NCBI GenBank assembly: GCA_032622095.1
Contig: CP136062.1
Location: forward strand, 139,892,351-139,956,350
Reading direction: 5' to 3'
Source of the DNA: Siphonodentalium dalli
Lineage: Eukaryota > Mollusca > Scaphopoda > Gadilida > Siphonodentaliidae
DNA length: 64,000 nt
The notes under the pieces were generated by a model. That model saw only the letters and a list, made by a program, of their open reading frames with translations. It had not been told where the DNA came from and made no database searches. Position 1 is the first letter of the stretch, and each line of letters begins with the position of its first letter. This document shows, piece after piece, positions 22,966 to 33,557 of the stretch. Position numbers and translations under genes: made by a program.

Positions 22966-23209
22966 GCGCCAGTGAGTTGTATTGTGTTTATAGAGAGTAT
23001 ATGTGGGCGCTGTCAAACCAAACCAATAAAATCAGGTCCGTCATAACAGTGACCACTATTGGGCGACAGTGTTTATAGACAGTATATGTGGGTCGCCCAA
23101 TAGTGGTCACTGTTATGACGGACCTGATTTTATCTGGTTTGGTTTGACAGTAACCACTAGTCGGCGATTCACATATAATGTCTATAAACACAATACAACC
23201 CACTGGCGC
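22966..23209. mobile_element. Near-perfect palindromic MITE
   Basis: The outer ends GCGCCAGTGAGTTGTATTGT and its complement enclose matched arms that include AAATCAGGTCCGTCATAACA, GTGACCACTATTGGGCGAC and GTTTATAGACAGTATATGTG. The total is about 244 bp. Non-coding; the family is not recognised. Confidence 0.8.
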
Positions 23210-23564
23210 TGGGTATACCATGTAGATGAAGCTTGACTTCGATTGGTGTACGCGAACGACATGTTACCAAGTCCATATACTAAATACAAGCTACATGCAG
23301 AGTCCAGTCCCCTGCTCACAGGACTTACCGCTGCCAGCACCTACACACAATGTGAAGAAATCGCACATTTATTTATTAGAGCATTTGTAGGTTGCAATTC
23401 ATTCTGCATAAATTTATTCTGAGAAACTGAACTGTCCATATTCATTTGAAAACTGTCTAGATCAAGCCAGAATTAATTGTAACTGACAAAATACTTCAAT
23501 AATTGTTTTAGATTTAATTAAGAAAATACATATGCCTGCAGCGGTCAGACATAGCGTAGCAGCT

Positions 23565-23716
23565 TGTGCTAAATATGGACGTGAACACTGTCACGTGTTC
23601 ACACGTCATGTTCGCGGGCCTAGATTCTTACTCCTCGATGTGTGGGGAGTAAGAATCTGGACAGGCGAAGATGACCAGTGGACACATGCCAGTGTTCCCG
23701 TTCTATATTTAGCATA
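23565..23716. mobile_element. Short inverted-repeat element
   Basis: Arms GCTAAATATGG...GAACACTG and their complements flank a perfect inner hairpin made of AGATTCTTACTCC and GGAGTAAGAATCT. Non-coding. Confidence 0.6.
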
Positions 23717-24034
23717 CGGTATTGGTTGCCTGCCGGTCGCGAAAACAGAAGAACACGAATTCGAATACACCCGATAATGTTACTTGTAATATACACATGT
23801 GAATGACGAAACACAAGTTTCAATAAGACATGACCAAACCAATTCATATGTTGAATTATTTACACAACCCGTTGTGTGTGCCTCCGCTACTGTTGACTGT
23901 ATATATGCAGACACGACAAATCCAGCACGAGAATTTGCAGGTTTTGACGATGATGTTCCAGCTACGAATGCATCGCACACTTTGTCAGCTAGTCCAAGAA
24001 ACTCCCATTTTGTACATTTACAAATATTCATACA

Positions 24035-24163
24035 CTAGCTGAAACAGGCTAATTTCGGGAGCATTTATTCAGCGTCGGAGGGGCATGCGTTAGGGGCCCG
24101 TCGCCCATGGGCGCGCTTCGCACACATGTCATGGCAGACAGATCATACTCTTATATATATTGA
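24035..24163 (-). mobile_element. Helitron-like short copy (minus strand)
   Basis: Read on the minus strand, it starts TCAATATATATAAGAG after an A. It ends with an imperfect hairpin (GCTCCC / GGCTAA region) and TGTTTCAGCTAG, followed by T. Both ends match the element at 16107-16663 (shared CTGTCTG near the 5' end, GGGCCCCTAACGC inside, TGTTTNAGCTAG at the 3' end). At 129 bp it is an internal-deletion derivative. Confidence 0.65.
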
Positions 24164-24519
24164 TAATAGTATCACCCACCTGAAAACCTCTAAATGCGGG
24201 CAAAAAATCTACTAATCGGATTAAATACACCCCGATACTTCGCAATACGGCCTTTAGTCTGCATTCCAAGGTCTGAGACATACTTCATCAGCAATGTTAG
24301 ATGTTATATTGTGCACTGTGTTCCCACAATAAAATCTTCAAGAGTGGCCTAGCCATTGTTCACACCTAACTATTGAAAGCAATTAACGCGGTCAAAAAAG
24401 TCTCACCGGTACCCAATATAACAAGTAAATTTTTAATCATATTTGCTCCAAGCTCCACGGACACGGCCAGATCAGCCTCGCAGTAAACACCAAAGAGTGC
24501 GTGAACATTTTTTCCAATA

Positions 24520-24885
24520 ACCACAGGGGGGGGCGGGGGGGGGGGGGTCGGAGAAAATTTTCAGGCACGTATGCTGATTTTTTCCATTCGACCCTATTTG
24601 GGACCCACACACCCCGCGTCCAATTTTTTTTCCGTTTTCGGCATTTTTTTTCCCGACCATTTTTTGGACACCCACCCCCGTTTTAACACTAAAACAGAGA
24701 TTTGCGGGGGAAATTCACTGTAAACAGCTGCATATGAATTTCTCTGCATACTATTTGTCATGGATGTTAACATTGGCATGTAAATAGGAACGAGTCATTT
24801 TGGGGTCATTCGGCCAAAAAAACATGGCTGCCAGCGGCCATCTTGGATTTCAAAATTCAATCCATTAGCATGGGCTACAGGCTAT
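24520..24885 (+). repeat. Dispersed ~350-bp repeat with CACCCCC/GGGGG tracts, copy 2
   Basis: Same order of blocks as 19455-19795, with expanded G-runs (24526-24547). Followed at 24900-25050 by a partial inverted piece ending in a long C-run. Confidence 0.75.
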
Positions 24886-25383
24886 TTATGTTAATATTGA
24901 CATTCTAAGGTGTTTTAAGCCAAACTCATTGCAAAAACAGTCAAAATGACTTTCAGGGAAAACAATTTTGAGTTGCTGAAAATATTGTTTGTTGGTCCCA
25001 TCGACCACCCACCCACCCCGGCATACGTGCCCGAACCCCCCCCCCCCCGATAACCAAGGAGATAAGTTGTGGATCGGGTTTCTGTCAATAATATAATATG
25101 TGTTTCGTGGTCAATATGTATTACAACATATTTTTCATCCACATGGCGCACATGGGTACCTACGTATTGCGCAGTTACCAAAGATACAACCGCACAGCAC
25201 ATACACTGCATATAAACGGTAGAAGCGCAATCGCTCTAGTACCGGGCAAGTACATATAACATATACGTGTATCTCACCCTGGGCGCCGATGGAAATACGA
25301 ACACAGTAAATTAAATTCGACCATCGACTGACTAAGTCTGTTGCCATATACAATAAACACTACATATATCATGCTTTTTGCAG

Positions 25384-28300
25384 TTTGCGCTTGCGGAACA
25401 CCGCTAAGAGAAAACCTTGGAAAGAAAAAAGGGAAAAAAGGGGGACACAGTGACTTAGAGCGTGACGTCCGATCCAAGAAGGGGTCCGGTCATGATAACG
25501 ACCATGATGACCACCACGGAGGACACAGTGACTTAGAGCGTGAGGTCCGATCCAAGAAGGGTTCAAGTCATGACGACCACCATGATGACCACCACGGAGG
25601 ACACAGCGACCTGACGCGTGAGGTCCGATCCAAGAAGGGATCCGGCCATGATGACCACCACGGAGGACACACGGGATCTGGCCACGGAGGACACAGTGAT
25701 TTGGAGCGAGAGGTCCGATCCAAGAAGGGATCCGGCCATGATGACCACCACGGAGGACACAAGGGATCTGGCCACGGAGGACACAGTGACTTGGAGCGTG
25801 AGGTACGATCCAAGAAGGGATCCGGTCATGATGAACACCACGGAGGACACAAGGGATCTGGCCACGGAGGACACAGTGACTTGGAGCGTGAGGTCCGATC
25901 CAAGAAGGGATCCGGTCATGATGACCACCACGGAGGAGACAAGGGATCTGGCCACGGAGGACACAGTGACTTAGAGCGAGAGGTCCGATCCAAGAAGGGG
26001 TCCGGTCATGATGACCACCACGGAGGACATAAGGGATCTGGCCACGGAGGACACAGTGATTTGGAGCGTGAGGTCCGATCCAAGAAGGGATCCGGTCATG
26101 ATGACCACCACGGAGGACACAAGGGATCTGGCCATGGAGGACACAGTGATTTGGAGCGTGAGGTCCGATCCAAGAAGGGATCCGGTCATGATGACCACCA
26201 CGGAGGACACAAGGGATCTGGCCACGGAGGACACAGTGACTTGGAGCGTGAGGTCCGATCCAAGAAGGGATCCGGTCATGATGAACACCACGGAGGACAC
26301 AATGGATCTGGCCACGGAGGACACAGTGACTTGGAGCGTGAGGTCCGATCCAAGAAGGGATCCGGTCATGATGACCACCACGGAGGACACAAGGGATCTG
26401 GCCACGGAGGACACAGTGACTTAGAGCGAGAGGTCCGATCCAAGAAGGGGTCCGGTCATGATGACAACCACGGAGGACATAAGGGATCTGGCCACGGAGG
26501 ACACAGTGACTTGGTGCGTGACGTCCGATCCAAGAAGGGATCCGGTCATGATGATCACCACGGAGGACACAAGGGATCTGGCCACGGAGGACACAGTGAT
26601 TTGGAGCGTGAGGTCCGATCCAAGAAGGGATCCGGTCATGATGACCACCACGGAGGACACAAGGGATCTGGCCACGGAGGACACAGTGACTTGGAGCGTG
26701 AGGTCCGATCCAAGAAGGGATCCGGCCATGATGACCACCACGGAGGACACACGGGATCTGGCCACGGAGGACACAGTGACTTAGAGCGTGAGGTCCGATC
26801 CAAGAAGGGATCCGGTCATGATGACCACCACGGAGGACACAAGGGATCTGGCCACGGAGGACACAGTGACTTAGAGCGAGAGGTCCGATCCAAGAAGGGG
26901 TCCGGTCATGATGACAACCACGGAGGACATAAGGGATCTGGCCACGGAGGACACAGTGACTTGGTGCGTGACGTCCGATCCAAGAAGGGATCCGGTCATG
27001 ATGATCACCACGGAGGACACAAGGAATCTGGCCACGGAGGACACAGTGATTTGGAGCGTGAGGTCCGATCCAAGAAGGGATCCGGTCATGATGACCACCA
27101 CGGAGGACACAAGGGATCTGGCCACGGAGGACACAGTGACTTGGAGCGTGAGGTCCGATCCAAGAAGGGATCCGGCCATGATGACCACCACGGAGGACAC
27201 ACGGGATCTGGCCACGGAGGACACAGTGACTTAGAGCGTGAGCTCCGATCCAAGAAGGGATCCGGTCATGATGACCACCACGGAGGACACAAGGGATCTG
27301 GCCATGGAGGACACAGTGATTTGGAGCGTGAGGTCCGATCCAAGAAGGGATCCGGTCATGATGACCACCACGGAGGACACAAGGGATCTGGCCATGGAGG
27401 ACACAGTGATTTGGAGCGTGAGGTCCGATCCAAGAAGGGATCCGGCCATGATGACCACCACGGAGGACACAAGGGATCTGGCCACGGAGGACACAGTGAC
27501 TTAGAGCGTGAGCTCCGATCCAAGAAGGGATCCGGTCATGATGACCACCACGGAGGACACAAGGGATCTGGCCATGGAGGACACAGTGATTTGGAGCGTG
27601 AGGTCCGATCCAAGAAGGGATCCGGTCATGATGACCACCACGGAGGACACAAGGGATCTGGCCATGGAGGACACAGTGATTTGGAGCGTGAGGTCCGATC
27701 CAAGAAGGGATCCGGTCATGATGACCACCACGGAGGACACAAGGGATCTGGCCACGGAGGACACAGTGACTTGGAGCGTGAGGTCCGATCCAAGAAGGGA
27801 TCCGGCCATGATGACCACCACGGAGGACACACGGGATCTGGCCACGGAGGACACAGTGACTTGGAGCATGAGGTCCGATCCAAGAAGGGATCCGGTCATG
27901 ATGAACACCACGGAGGACACAAGGGATCTGGCCACGGAGGACACAGTGACTTGGAGCGTGAGGTCCGATCCAAGAAGGGATCCGGTCATGATGACCACCA
28001 CGGAGGACATAAGGGATCTGGCCACGGAGGACACAGTGACTTGGTGCGTGACGTCCGATCCAAGAAGGGATCCGGTCATGATGATCACCACGGAGGACAC
28101 AAGGGATCTGGCCACGGAGGACACAGTGACTTGGAGCGTGAGGTCCGATCCAAGAAGGGATCCGGTCATGATGATCACCACGGAGGACACAAGGGATCTG
28201 GCCACGGAGGACACAGTGATTTGGAGCGTGAGGTCCGATCCAAGAAGGGATCCGGTCATGATGACCACCACGGAGGACACAAGGGATCTGGCCACGGAGG

Positions 28301-29819
28301 ACACAGTGATTTGGAGCGTGAGGTCCGATCCAAGAAGGGATCCGGCCATGATGACCACCACGGAGGACACAAGGGATCTGGCCACGGAGGACACAGTGAC
28401 TTAGAGCGTGAGCTCCGATCCAAGAAGGGATCCGGTCATGATGACCACCACGGAGGACACAAGGGATCTGGCCATGGAGGACACAGTGATTTGGAGCGTG
28501 ATGTCCGATCCAAGAAGGGATCCGGTCATGATGACCACCACGGAGGACACAATGGATCTGGCCACGGAGGACACAGTGACTTAGAGCGAGAGGTCCGATC
28601 CAAGAAGGGGTCCGGTCATGATGACCACCACGGAGGACATAAGGGATCTGGCCACGGAGGACACAGTGACTTAGAGCGAGAGGTCCGATCCAAGAAGGGG
28701 TCCGGTCATGATGACCACCACGGAGGACACAAGGGATCTGGCCACGGAGGACACAGTGACTTGGAGCGTGAGGTCCGATCCAAGAAGGGATCCGGTCATG
28801 ATGACCACCACGGAGGACACAAGGGATCTGGCCACGGAGGACACAGTGACTTAGAGCGTGAGGTCCGATCCAAGAAGGGATCCGGTCATGATGATCACCA
28901 CGGAGGACACAAGGGATCTGGCCACGGAGGACACAGTGATTTGGAACGTGAGGTCCGATCCAAGAAGGGATCCGGTCATGATGACCACCACGGAGGACAC
29001 AAGGGATCTGGCCACGGAGGACACAGTGACTTGGAGCGTGAGTTCCGATCCAAGAAGGGATCCGGTCATGATGACCATCACGGAGGACACAAGGGATCTG
29101 GCCACGGAGGACACAGTGATTTGGAGCGTGAGGTCCGATCCAAGAAGGGATCCGGTCATGATGACCACCACGGAGGACACAAGGGATCTGGCCACGGAGG
29201 ACACAGTGACTTAGAGCGAGAGGTCCGATCCAAGAAGGGGTCCGGTCATGATGACCACCACGGAGGACACAAGGGATCTGGCCACGGAGGACACAGTGAC
29301 TTGGATCGTGAGGTCCGATCCAAGAAGGGATCCGGTCATGATGACCACCACGGAGGACACAAGGGATCTGGCCACGGAGGACACAGTGACTTAGAGCGTG
29401 AGGTCCGATCCAAGAAGGGATCCGGTCATGATGACCACCACGGTGGACACAAGGGATCTGGCCACGGAGGACACAGTGACTTGGAGCGTGAGGTCCGATC
29501 CAAGAAGGGTTCCGGTCATGATGACCACCACGGAGGACATAAGGGATCTGGCCACGGAGGCCACAGTGATTTGGAGCGTGAGGTCCGATCCAAGAAGGGA
29601 TCCGGTCATGATGACCACCACGGAGGACACAAGGGATCTGGCCACGGAGGACACAGTGATTTGGAGCGTGATGTCCGATCCAAAAAGGGATCTGGTCATG
29701 ATGACCACCACGGAGGACACAAGGGATCTGGCCACGGAGGACATAGTGACTTGGCGCGTGATTTCCGATCCAAGAAGGGATCCGGACATGATGACCACCA
29801 CGGAGGACACAGTGACTGA
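25384..29819 (+). CDS. Exon 2 of secreted histidine-rich, charge-balanced 49-unit repeat protein
   Basis: With exon 1 this gives a predicted protein of 1491 residues. After the signal peptide and a short basic linker (TPLRENLGKKKGKK), it consists only of repeats. There are two 26-residue units, 46 units of exactly 30 residues, and one 22-residue final unit, all anchored on SDLxRxxRSKKGS. The standard unit runs SDLEREVRSKKGSGHDDHHG then GHKGSGHGGH. Each unit has 6 His and 8 Gly, no Cys and no aromatic residue, and five acidic against five basic residues, so its net charge apart from His is zero. The SDLEREVRSKK part could form a short charged helix; the rest should be flexible. Every unit carries a KK site that convertases might cut. 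His clusters suggest binding of Zn, Cu, Ni or Fe; this is inference. I recognise no named family. The ATG at 25371 lies inside the polypyrimidine/acceptor region and is not needed as a start. Stop codon TGA at 29817. Confidence 0.85.
25449..29818 (+). repeat. 90-bp coding minisatellite with higher-order repeats
   Basis: Forty-six exact 90-bp units (25605-29744) are flanked by short units at both ends. GGATCC occurs in almost every unit. Segment 26421-26790 recurs 450 bp later (five units) with only one or two changes, including the marked units GHDDNHGGH and LVRDV. A 270-bp (three-unit) block marked by ELRSKK repeats at 27241 and 27511. Most differences are synonymous or restricted to a few positions, which points to recent homogenisation by unequal exchange. 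Because 90 is a multiple of 3, several other frames also remain open on both strands; they are not genes. Confidence 0.95.
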
Positions 29820-30448
29820 TCGACGGAGAAATAACGACGCAACGGGAGCTATAGGTCGGCAGAAATTACTTGTTCCTCATTATTCCGCACTGCATAATGA
29901 CTTTTCTGTAGTTTGCCATAGCAAACAATACTTGGTGTCACAAACACAGATAGATAGACGATGGGAGAACGATAGTGAATGGTGGAGGAATAGAACAAAG
30001 TTTTAACGAACTGTTGTTTGAATTTGTCCTTGTGATTTGTTGTTTACCCGCTTTAGACTCATCGCTATTTGTTTGTTGTTGGTTAATTATATTGACTGCA
30101 TCTCAACGCTATTTGCATTGCAACACCTAACCCTTTCATGACGGGAGCTACGCTGGTGCATTATTAAAGATCCCGCACCAGTGCATTCTCTTATATATGC
30201 GAGTCTCACATAGGGGGCCTCGCATATATAAGAGAATGAACTGGCTTACATGGTCAATGTAAATGTTGTTAGGCCAATGCATTCTCTTATATATGCGAGG
30301 CTATACATATGGGAGACTCGCGTATATAAAAGAATGCATTGGTACAGGGTTTTCGGAAAATTTCAGGAAGGTCCAGTCATGGAAGGGTTAATGAATGCAT
30401 GGACGTATATACATCGCTGATGAATGGTATTATGTGTATTTAAATAAA
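29820..30448 (+). terminator. 3'UTR and AATAAA signal of the histidine-rich gene
   Basis: The first AATAAA after the stop codon is at 30443-30448, about 625 bases downstream. The intervening sequence contains a complete foldback MITE (30127-30391). Whether transcripts end here cannot be shown from sequence alone. Confidence 0.5.
30127..30391. mobile_element. TTAA-site foldback MITE in the 3'UTR
   Basis: It starts CTAACCCTTTCATGACGGGA (TTAA mutated to CTAA) and ends CCAGTCATGGAAGGGTTAA. Two internal hairpins are formed by ATTCTCTTATATATGCGAG and its complement. Same family as 15030-15243 and 41395-41559. Confidence 0.8.
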
Positions 30449-31295
30449 ATGTATTCATTATAATGATATTCGTTACTGTCAAAACCTATTTGAGCGGAAT
30501 GTATAGATATATAGCGAGACCATAGTGCCAACCGAGTGTTGGGATGTTTCCTGTTCGAACAAGGGATCTCTCAGAAATACCATCGACACATGCTCGTATC
30601 TAATTCGTGGAAAAACAAAAACCATTTCTCCATTATATTATAGCCATTTTAATACTGTAGCATGCATTTTGTTTTGTAATGTTTTCCGGTTATTTTATAA
30701 ATTCGGTACGAAACTGATTTTGATGAGATACTGTTAATGGACAGGTTGCGATTGAAAACTTAAAATTCCAACTAGTATAGGGTTGTTATAGAAATATTTC
30801 TGGCGCGAAAGCACCTCTGATATTACCGTGGGAACTTTATAGATTATAGATGGTTTATTCACACAATAATTAAAATTACAAAAAAGCATCAATGATAATT
30901 CAAAAATCAAGTGCAATTATTGCGAGTGAGTGGCATAACCAGGGTTAAATTGAATAAATACTTTCTCAATGGTATAACCTTGAGGTGCTAATAAAGAAAT
31001 ACTAGAATTATAATCCCCTAATATTGGCTTCTGTACATATTCATGTTTATATATGGAACCAAAAGTCCCGACGGACTTGTTCTGGATAAACATTGATTGA
31101 TAAGTATATAAACACGGCTATTTGGCGTGTGCGCGGTACTCAGAGAACACTATCTCATATTGAGGTGGACCCTTCTTAAGCAAAGCTGCTGGTGCACATT
31201 AAATCAAAATCGTGTCAGCAGGATCCGATCAGGGAAGTTTCATAGTAGTTAGCACCCACGACAGGGGGTGGTTTCTGAATTATTTACTCATTTCC
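30449..31295. other. Non-coding stretch
   Basis: No coding frame, tandem repeat or recognised element ends. Confidence 0.4.
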
Positions 31296-31690
31296 TTAAA
31301 GGTCCATTTAATTTTCGACTAACTAATTTTTTTATAGTGCCTTAATATCCGGTTTTAATAAAAAATATATGCCATAAAATATGATTAAAATACTATTATT
31401 CATCACCATTTGAAATGTCCGTGTATCAGAAGATGCCCATAGAGAAATAGAAACAGCTGAAATCATAGAAAGATTTTCCCCGTTATGGCTCCCAGAATGC
31501 AACAGAATTCAAACTAAAAATATATTTTCAATAGAAGGGAAGTAACTCTATATCTTATGATATAGAGTTATTCCCATTCCACTGAAAATAATGAAACTTT
31601 AGTACAGAACACAGATTTCAAATTGTATATAATATGGCATATATTTTATATAAAATTATCTGGGCGTTCGAAAATAAAGTGGGCCTTTAA
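31296..31690 (+). mobile_element. TTAA-bordered MITE (TTAAAGGCCC family), complete copy
   Basis: Left end TTAAAGGTCCATTTAATTTT, right end the complement-like GAAAATAAAGTGGGCCTTTAA. TTAA at both borders (31296-31299, 31687-31690). A central hairpin is made of ATAGAGTTATTCCC and its complement. Relatives at 3589, 45470 and 49060. No transposase. Confidence 0.8.
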
Positions 31691-32030
31691 GTATAAATCA
31701 GTTATTTGTGAGCTCTTGGGAGGGAAACATTCTCTGCAAGGTTTATTTTTACATTTCAAGTTGACATCGTAAGCATTGAGAACATTGGCCTTTATTTTGT
31801 CTTTACGTCGGCTTTTAACCGATTAAAAATGTTTCAGTTTCATTCCATACTCCTGGAAATAAAGGTTTGGGAAAAAGCTCCGAGAATTTCTTTCGTGAAT
31901 TAATTTCCCTTATTTGTCCAAATTGTCTGGTGTTTGGTCGTATCTTATTGCCAAATGCTGCTAGAATGATGCCGACATAGGTTTTAAAGATGTGTCCAGT
32001 CATATAGTCATACATAAACAGGCTACATTA
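31691..32030. other. Non-coding stretch
   Basis: A 66-codon open frame on the minus strand has no resemblance to a protein. Nothing else is seen. Confidence 0.4.
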
Positions 32031-32365
32031 AAGTGACGTGAAACACTCCAGTAGGGTGATCAAATAGAAATGGAGAATAATCTTGCTCAAAGTAGTTAAT
32101 TTTATAAATATTATATCGAAATCGACAACAAGCACCGTCATTATGTATATTAATTAAATACACTGACTCTCGATGGCGAAATCGTTTTCGTTAGTTTATG
32201 GCAGATAGTTGCGTCCCGAATCGAGAAGTAAATATTTACAATTGTGCGTAGTTCAGACAATGTTTTTGAAATTCTCGGCGATTTTATTAGAATGCTACAT
32301 TCCTCCAGTTGGCAATACCAACTTATTAGTTTCACGCACCTGAATAAGTACATAATATGTCTTTA
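32031..32365 (+). repeat. Dispersed ~340-bp repeat, copy 2
   Basis: Same family and orientation as 1047-1408. It shares GTAGGGTGATCAAATAGAAAT, ACTCTCGATGGCGAAATCG, AAGTAAATATTTACAATT and AATATGTCTTTAAA. Confidence 0.75.
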
Positions 32366-32453
32366 AATATATGCAGATCTCTGAATTTCAAGATTTTTTT
32401 TTTGTAATACGGGTTCAGTTTGACGGTAATATATGGCATATCTTATTGTTCTG

Positions 32454-32972
32454 TTAGCTCTCTTTTGTATGAGGAAAACCTTGTTTGGTGATGCTGAGTG
32501 ACCCTAAATTTGAATTCCATAGACAAGACGGCTTTGAACTATATACGGCATAAATAAATAGTGTTCGAAGGGCATATCTTATATGAGGAAAACTTTTCTC
32601 ATCTTGCTCATCCAATGTAGCGTCCTGGCTATTTTGCAGCACGTACCGCCTATGTATGATCTTTGAGAGTAAGGTTTTCATCGATTTTGATCCCGAGAAA
32701 TTTAAATGACGTTTCATTACTTTTGTTCCAAACGCGCTTGATTCCTGCGTCGTTCCCAACGTATCATTACGATGTATATTTTTTAGAGTGTTCCATTTGT
32801 CGTCGTTGTTTTTCTTTTTCTTTTTTTGGACGAAGAAGCATGTATTTACTTTTAGTTTTGTTAATAGACAGGCTGTTAGAACATCACACCATTTGTAAAC
32901 ATCTTTTAACTCATTGTTCATGATTGTTTCAATAAGTTGACTGTTATTTCCGGAGGTGTATAACGTAAACAT
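32454..32972 (-). pseudogene. Decayed LINE reverse transcriptase fragment
   Basis: On the minus strand, the frame starts just after the former YADD region (a TSGNN stretch), then keeps a W-C-D stretch, NNDDKWNTLKNI, and remnants of the thumb and C-terminal blocks seen in the element at 11942-13671. Frames change several times and a run of lysines replaces the expected K-S-N block. It is an old, inactive copy of the same or a closely related LINE family. Confidence 0.7.
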
Positions 32973-33366
32973 AAGCCTCTGGGAATGTAGGCGATTTACT
33001 CAATGACGAACAAACCTACATGTAGCTCTCATATTAAACCATTAATTCGACATCTATGCATTCTGATAAAAGACAAATAGTCAGAGTTTTTTTGAGTTCA
33101 TATATCATATAAGTTTTATAACGTACATGAATGTACATGTATTAGACTATATCGTATTATAAAACTGTGTTTGAAGTATACATTTAAGGAAATGAGAAAT
33201 AAATGAAGTGAAATTGAGGATTCTGACCCCGGAATGTCCTCTCAAGTGTATAGGAGGGATTTCCTGACGTTTACATGACATTTGACATGTTTTTTGGGGG
33301 GCGGTCTTCCCTAGGGCCCCATTGACGCCGCCACTGGACTGTACACTATTTAATAAGCGATAAAAC
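32973..33366. other. Non-coding stretch
   Basis: No gene or repeat recognised. Confidence 0.4.
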
Positions 33367-33557
33367 ATGATCTTCGGAGAATCGGACCTTCGGAGAATCG
33401 GCCCTTCGGAGTTATAGACCTTCGGAGTTATGGGCGTTCGGAGATATAGGCCTTCGGAGTTATGGGCTTTCGGAGTTATGGGTCTTCGGAGTTATGGGCT
33501 TTCGGAGAATCGGGGCGTCGGAGAATCGGACCTTCGGAGTTATGGGTCTTCGGAAAA
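33367..33557 (+). repeat. TTCGGAG minisatellite
   Basis: About 12 units of 15-16 bp of the form CCTTCGGAGTTATGGG or CCTTCGGAGAATCGG. The two subtypes (AGTTATGGG and AGAATCGG) alternate irregularly. The open frame through it is a repeat artefact. Confidence 0.9.

Larger units (their letters stand above)
17040..25383 (+). other. Intron 1 (8.3 kb) of the histidine-rich repeat protein gene
   Basis: Bounded by GTGAGT at 17040 and by a CTTTTTGCAG acceptor ending at 25383. It holds no supported coding exon, but many repeats: a CCGT-rich block (17165-17525), four degenerate ~335-bp tandem units (17949-19270), the TTAA element at 20147-20642, a dispersed repeat copy (20643-20995), inverted repeats at 22966-23209 and 23565-23716, a Helitron remnant (24035-24163) and the duplicated blocks at 19455 and 24520. 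Extra small exons inside the intron cannot be excluded. Confidence 0.7.

Noticed and set aside
21851-25047. G-quadruplex function of the G-runs and C-runs in intron 1
   Set aside because: They are simple homopolymer tracts in repeat copies and vary between the two copies; nothing else suggests a role.
25341-25383. Start of the histidine-rich protein at 25341 or at the ATG at 25371
   Set aside because: The codon at 25341 is TTG. The ATG at 25371 sits directly in the pyrimidine tract of a good acceptor site, whereas splicing to the exon at 17000 gives a complete signal peptide in frame.
25563-29810. Many long open frames on both strands inside the repeat array, up to 298 codons
   Set aside because: The unit length is a multiple of three, so a frame without a stop in one unit stays open through the array. 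They have no independent start context and encode only out-of-frame versions of the same repeat.
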